64,000 nt of DNA, taken from CAZMVU01 sp964569295 (GTDB taxonomy: Bacteria; Hydrogenedentota; Hydrogenedentia; Hydrogenedentales; JAGMZX01). Position 1 is the first letter of the stretch; each line of letters opens with the position of its first letter. The notes under the pieces were generated by a model. The model had not been told where the DNA came from. It saw only the letters and a program-made list of their open reading frames with translations, and did not search any database. Shown piece by piece: positions 60,516 through 64,000 of this stretch. Where the stretch lies: positions 124,001 to 188,000 of the forward strand of contig CAZMVU010000001.1 in NCBI GenBank assembly GCA_964569295.1. Direction: 5' to 3'. A program made the position numbers and the translations under genes.

Positions 60516-61598
60516 TTGGCTAAAAAAGGTAAGAAACCGAACGAGGAAGCCTACCGCAAAGCCGTGCAACTCATCTCGCCGGGCACCCAGGTGCGCGAGG
60601 GCATCTCGGCGATTATGCAAAGCGGCACGGGCGCACTCCTGTGCTTCGGGCCGCCCAAGAAGATCGCCGACCTCTCGGAAGCGGGCGTCAAGGTGGATGC
60701 CAAACTCACCCCGCAGCTCCTCTATGAACTCTCGAAAATGGACGGCGCGCTCCTCCTCAACGAAGACGGCAGCCGCATCATTTACGCGAACCGCTTCCTC
60801 AAGCCCGATGCCACCATCCCCTCACGGGAAACGGGTACCCGCCACCGCGCGGCCGAGCGCCTGGCGCGTCAGGCCAGTTGCACCGTTATCGCCGTGTCGC
60901 AGCGCCGCTCGAGCCTCACTCTCTATGTGCACGACATTCGCCATGTCATGGACTCGATCCCGACGCTGCTGAACAAGGCGCAGCAGGCCATCCAGACCCT
61001 CGAGAAGTACACCTCCGTGCTGCGCCAAACCATGCACGAGCTCAGTGTGCGCGAATTTCAGGACATTGTCACCATCTTCGACGTGTGCCGCACCATCCAG
61101 CGCATGGAGATGGTCGCGCGCATCGCCACAGAAATCGAGCCCTATGTGCTCGAACTGGGCACGGAAGGCCGCCTTATCAACCTTCAGGTTCAGGAAATGC
61201 TCCAGCCCCTGGGCGAGGCCAAACTCGTTGTGCGCGATTACTACCGCGACAAGCAGGAGGGCGGTTACGAGGGAGCCTTGCAGCGGATCCACGAGATGCC
61301 CGAGGATGAACTGCTGAATCTCAACAGCATCAGCGCGATCCTCGGATACGGCGCCAACATGCGCAATGTCGACACCTACCTTACGCCCCGCGGTTACCGC
61401 GTACTCATGGGCACGCACCGGCTGTCGCCGCAGATTATCGAAAACCTGGTGCAGCGTTTTGGCTCACTCCAGCAGCTCGTGCGGGCGCCGAAAGACGAAC
61501 TCGTGGCGGTCGAGGGCGTCGGCGAGGTGCTGGCTGAACGCGTGCGCGTGAGCCTCAACCTCCTGCACAACCAACTCACCCTCGACGAGCGGAGGTAG
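60516..61598 (+). CDS. disA: DNA integrity scanning protein, diadenylate cyclase DisA
   Basis: A 360-residue protein. The DAC domain holds DGA in KMDGALLLNEDGSRIIYANR (residues 76-78) and the RHR motif in GTRHRAAERLARQA (108-111), both needed to make c-di-AMP from two ATP. A central helical linker and a C-terminal helix-hairpin-helix region (RFGSLQQLVRAPKDELVAVE) bind branched DNA. Start is TTG, two bases after radA, with GGAG seven bases upstream. RadA is a known partner that inhibits DisA, fitting the linkage. c-di-AMP controls potassium and turgor. Confidence 0.95.
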   Translation: MAKKGKKPNEEAYRKAVQLISPGTQVREGISAIMQSGTGALLCFGPPKKIADLSEAGVKVDAKLTPQLLYELSKMDGALLLNEDGSRIIYANRFLKPDATIPSRETGTRHRAAERLARQASCTVIAVSQRRSSLTLYVHDIRHVMDSIPTLLNKAQQAIQTLEKYTSVLRQTMHELSVREFQDIVTIFDVCRTIQRMEMVARIATEIEPYVLELGTEGRLINLQVQEMLQPLGEAKLVVRDYYRDKQEGGYEGALQRIHEMPEDELLNLNSISAILGYGANMRNVDTYLTPRGYRVLMGTHRLSPQIIENLVQRFGSLQQLVRAPKDELVAVEGVGEVLAERVRVSLNLLHNQLTLDERR

Positions 61599-61599
61599 A

Positions 61600-62391
61600 A
61601 TGCCGCACATTGCCGATTGCGAAATTCTCTCGCACCATCTCGTGGCGCCCGGCCACTACCGTATGGTCCTGCGTGCGCCCGAAATCGCCCGCGAAGCACA
61701 GGCCGGCCAGTTCTGCATGCTCCAGGTGCAACCCGGGTTCTACCCGTTCCTCCGGCGTCCCATGTGCTTCGAGCGTATCTTCGACGATAGCATCTCCATT
61801 CTCTATAAGGCCGAGGGCGAAGGCACGCGGCTTATGTCGCAACTCACACCCGGTCAGTCCATGAACGTGCAGGGGCCCCTGGGCAAACCCTTCACCCTGG
61901 AGCCGCACTTCAAGCGCCACATCATGGTGGCCGGCGGCATCGGCATCGCGCCGTTTCCCGCGCTCGCCGAGGCAATCATGGCGCAGTGCGGCATCACCCC
62001 GGAAATCATCGTCGCCGCCCGCAACCGCGACCTCATCCTCTGTACCGACGAGTTTCGCGAGATGCGCGTGAAGGTGCATATCGCCACGGACGACGGCTCC
62101 CGCGGGTTCCATGGCTTCGCCTCGGACCTCCTGCACGAACTGAAGCCAGAGCCCGGCACCATCGTATATAGCTGCGGTCCCATGCCCATGATGAAAGCCA
62201 CCCACCATGTCTGCCAAGCGTTCGGCGTGCCGAATATGGCCTCTCTCGAGGCGGAAATGGCCTGCGGCGACGGCGTGTGCCTCGGGTGCGTGATCGAGGC
62301 AAAGATCGAGGTCGAAGCGGAGCGCATGGTCCGGGTCTGCTGCGACGGGCCGGTCTTCGATTCACAACTCATCAACTGGGACGCGTATTAG
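61600..62391 (+). CDS. pyrK: Dihydroorotate dehydrogenase electron-transfer subunit PyrK
   Basis: A 263-residue flavoprotein. The FAD domain begins with FCMLQVQPGFYPFLRRPMCF (ferredoxin-reductase-like), the NAD domain with HIMVAGGIGIAPFPALAEA, and the C-terminal [2Fe-2S] cluster site is EMACGDGVCLGCVIEAK with the fourth Cys in MVRVCCDG. It passes electrons from dihydroorotate (via PyrD) to NAD+. GGAGGT is four bases before the ATG; the gap to disA is one base. Confidence 0.94.
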   Translation: MPHIADCEILSHHLVAPGHYRMVLRAPEIAREAQAGQFCMLQVQPGFYPFLRRPMCFERIFDDSISILYKAEGEGTRLMSQLTPGQSMNVQGPLGKPFTLEPHFKRHIMVAGGIGIAPFPALAEAIMAQCGITPEIIVAARNRDLILCTDEFREMRVKVHIATDDGSRGFHGFASDLLHELKPEPGTIVYSCGPMPMMKATHHVCQAFGVPNMASLEAEMACGDGVCLGCVIEAKIEVEAERMVRVCCDGPVFDSQLINWDAY

Positions 62392-62394
62392 GCC

Positions 62395-63327
62395 ATGGAC
62401 GTGAATCTACAAGTCAACGTGGGCGGCCTGCTGATGAAGAACCCGGTCACCGTCGGCTCGGGGACCTTCTCTTACGGCCAGGAGTACGACAAGTACTTCG
62501 ACGTAAGCCAATTAGGCGCCGTGACCACCAAAAGCATCTCGCTCGAACCCCGCGCGGGGAACCGCCCCCCCCGCCTCGTCGAGACCCCCGCCGGCATGCT
62601 GAATGCCATCGGCCTGCAGAACGTGGGCATCGAGGCCTACCTGCGCGATAAGCTCCCCTTCCTGCGCGGCAAGGGCTGCACCATCATCGCCAATATCTAC
62701 GGCCACAGCCTCGACGAATACGTCGCGCTGGCAGAGCACATCGACCAGGAAGACGCCGGCGACGCCATCGAGGCGAACCTGTCGTGCCCCAACGTACACG
62801 ACGCCCGCACCGCCCGCGGCTGTACGCTCGTGGCGCAGGACCCGGAACAGGTCAAGGCCTACACCCGGGCGATCAAGCAGGCCACGAAACTGCCCGTGTT
62901 CATCAAGCTGACGCCGAACATCATGGACATTGCCGAGCCGTGCCTCGCGGCGCAGGAAGGCGGCGCCAATGGCGTGTCGCTCATCAATACGCTGCTGGGA
63001 ATGGGCGTCAATCCCGAGACCCGCCGGCCTATCCTATCGAACATCGTGGGCGGCCTCAGTGGCCCGGCCATTCGCCCCGTGGCGGTGAAGATGGTGTGGG
63101 ACGCCGCGAAAGCACTCGACATACCCATCATCGGTATGGGCGGCATTACGAACGCCGGTGACGCCATGCAGTTCATCCTCGCCGGTGCCACCGCCGTCGC
63201 CGTGGGCTCCGCCTCCTTCCGTCAACCCGATGCCAGCCTCCAGGTCGTCCACGGCCTCCGCGACTACTGCGCTCGCCACGGCATCAGCGACATCAACCAT
63301 CTGATCGGCGCCATGCGCGTCGAGTGA
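62395..63327 (+). CDS. pyrD: Dihydroorotate dehydrogenase, class 1B catalytic subunit
   Basis: A 310-residue FMN enzyme. The substrate and FMN loops are AVTTKSISLEPRAGNRPPR, METPAGMLNAIGLQN-like VETPAGMLNAIGLQNVG, and the catalytic Cys is in EANLSCPNVHD (Cys 131). The C-terminal phosphate site reads IIGMGGITNAGDAMQFILAGA, then VAVGSASF. The family oxidises dihydroorotate to orotate in pyrimidine synthesis and pairs with PyrK, directly upstream with a gap of three bases. Together with radA and disA it forms one rightward unit. Confidence 0.95.
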   Translation: MDVNLQVNVGGLLMKNPVTVGSGTFSYGQEYDKYFDVSQLGAVTTKSISLEPRAGNRPPRLVETPAGMLNAIGLQNVGIEAYLRDKLPFLRGKGCTIIANIYGHSLDEYVALAEHIDQEDAGDAIEANLSCPNVHDARTARGCTLVAQDPEQVKAYTRAIKQATKLPVFIKLTPNIMDIAEPCLAAQEGGANGVSLINTLLGMGVNPETRRPILSNIVGGLSGPAIRPVAVKMVWDAAKALDIPIIGMGGITNAGDAMQFILAGATAVAVGSASFRQPDASLQVVHGLRDYCARHGISDINHLIGAMRVE

Positions 63328-63568
63328 CGATCCAAAACATTGTTATTGCGCAGTCTTTTCCAAAACATTGGAGCCTAATTCACGAACAGCGAATCCGGAC
63401 GCGGCTATCATGGAAGATTGCGGCAGGCAGGCCGGGGGCAACCCTTCTTCCCGAAGCGGGGTATCCACCTGGCGCAAGTCCGTTTTCGTTTGTGGCCGGT
63501 CACGTCTCCGCGCCTGAAATGCGCCAGGCCGAAGGCCTGGGTAAACTGCGGCAAACCAGGCGCCCCGG

Positions 63569-64000
63569 TCATTGTAACGGTGCAAGCTCGATCTCGTAGA
63601 CCCGCGGCCAGCGCTTGCCGGTAACAAAGAGCCGGTCCCCTGCCGCATCGTAGGCAATGCCGTTCAGTACACCAGGACGCTTACCCGGCAACATGGTGTC
63701 CAGAATTCCATCGAGATCAATCCACGCGGTAACCGTCCCGTTCTCTGGATCAATGCCCACGATGTAGTCGCTCTTCCACACGTTTGCAAATACCGTCCCG
63801 TCGATGTATTCGAGCTCGTTCAGGTTACTCACCTCATTGCCACGATCATGAACCACGACCATGCGGTCAACCTCGAATGTGTCGGTGTCACGGAAGTACA
63901 GCCGGTGGGACCCATCGCTCATAATGAACTGCGCACCATCATGGGTAAGCCCCCAACCCTCCGTATCGTAGCTGTACGTGCGCAGCAGGTCGAACGTCTC
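63569..64000 (-). CDS. Glutaminyl-peptide cyclotransferase (partial, 5' end beyond window)
   Basis: The visible 143 C-terminal residues read ETFDLLRTYSYDTEGWGLTH, FIMSDGSHRLYFRDTDTF, LNELEYIDGTVFANVWKSD, then GVLNGIAYDAAGDRLFVTGK and RVYEIEL. These are the beta-propeller blades of plant/bacterial-type glutaminyl cyclases, which make N-terminal pyroglutamate on exported proteins. The EGWGLTHDG and LNGIAYD motifs are characteristic. The reading frame is open to the window edge; the N-terminus and any signal peptide lie outside. Confidence 0.85.
   Translation of the reverse strand, partial: ETFDLLRTYSYDTEGWGLTHDGAQFIMSDGSHRLYFRDTDTFEVDRMVVVHDRGNEVSNLNELEYIDGTVFANVWKSDYIVGIDPENGTVTAWIDLDGILDTMLPGKRPGVLNGIAYDAAGDRLFVTGKRWPRVYEIELAPLQ

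Noticed and set aside
1..64000. CRISPR array or prophage
   Set aside because: No regularly spaced direct repeats, cas genes or phage structural genes were recognised; the repeats seen are few and palindromic.

Overview
The window is GC-rich bacterial chromosomal DNA with long, tightly packed genes. No rRNA, tRNA, CRISPR array or prophage was recognised. Gene content points to a free-living, sugar-degrading bacterium of the Hydrogenedentes/Planctomycetes-like kind. The reasons are secreted GH43-, GH123-, GH78-, GH109- and sialidase-like proteins, a DUF1080 protein, Tat-exported Gfo/Idh/MocA and xylose-isomerase-like proteins, many PAS histidine kinases, an ABC-2/CPBP fusion and a radA-disA pair. 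The phylum is inferred from gene style only; Hydrogenedentota is the best guess.

Layout. 0-8 kb is a decayed region. An intact secreted GH43-like gene is followed by fragments of an IS4-type transposase, a frameshifted GH94 phosphorylase, an IS3-type OrfA, an ISL3 piece, a second DDE transposase, an IS21 IstB and the 5' part of a group II intron. Two ordinary genes survive inside it: an entericidin-like lipoprotein and a CheY-like receiver. 8-16 kb holds a 7TM/PAS histidine kinase, a DUF4091 (GH123-like) protein, an M14 carboxypeptidase, dinB, a tiny secreted protein with an IPTL-like tail and vapBC. The two intergenic regions around the M14 gene carry copies of one composite dispersed repeat. 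16-24 kb has a receiver, a 48-residue membrane peptide, purU, a hemolysin III protein, mnmG, a secreted ORF broken by one in-frame amber codon, a CMD-family protein and a SpoIIE phosphatase. 24-37 kb has Tat-exported sugar-metabolism proteins, a receiver, an RsbW-like kinase, a large sigma-54 two-component pair, a GT2, a GH109-like protein and an EEP-family protein. 37-50 kb has a sialidase-like protein, a DUF1080 protein, a ThiS-ThiF fusion, a GH78-like enzyme and a leftward run of rsgA, a methyltransferase, glyS, a polytopic membrane protein and an SDR. 50-64 kb has a receiver plus hybrid kinase, a NatA ATPase with an ABC-2/CPBP fusion, a GT4, lysA, radA-disA-pyrK-pyrD and the 3' end of a glutaminyl cyclase gene.

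How the genes work together. Three themes recur. One is capture and breakdown of complex glycans outside the cytoplasm. The second is dense signalling: four stand-alone receivers, three PAS kinases, one sigma-54 activator, a SpoIIE phosphatase and an RsbW-like kinase, the last two being the classic halves of a partner-switching system. The third is core housekeeping (tRNA modification and charging, ribosome assembly, repair, c-di-AMP, pyrimidine and lysine synthesis). The most notable items are the short genes hidden between larger ones, the repeated operator-like motif before the RsbW-like gene, the nonsense-split secreted protein, the composite repeats and the ABC-2/CPBP fusion. I found no clear multi-gene system that I would call undescribed.
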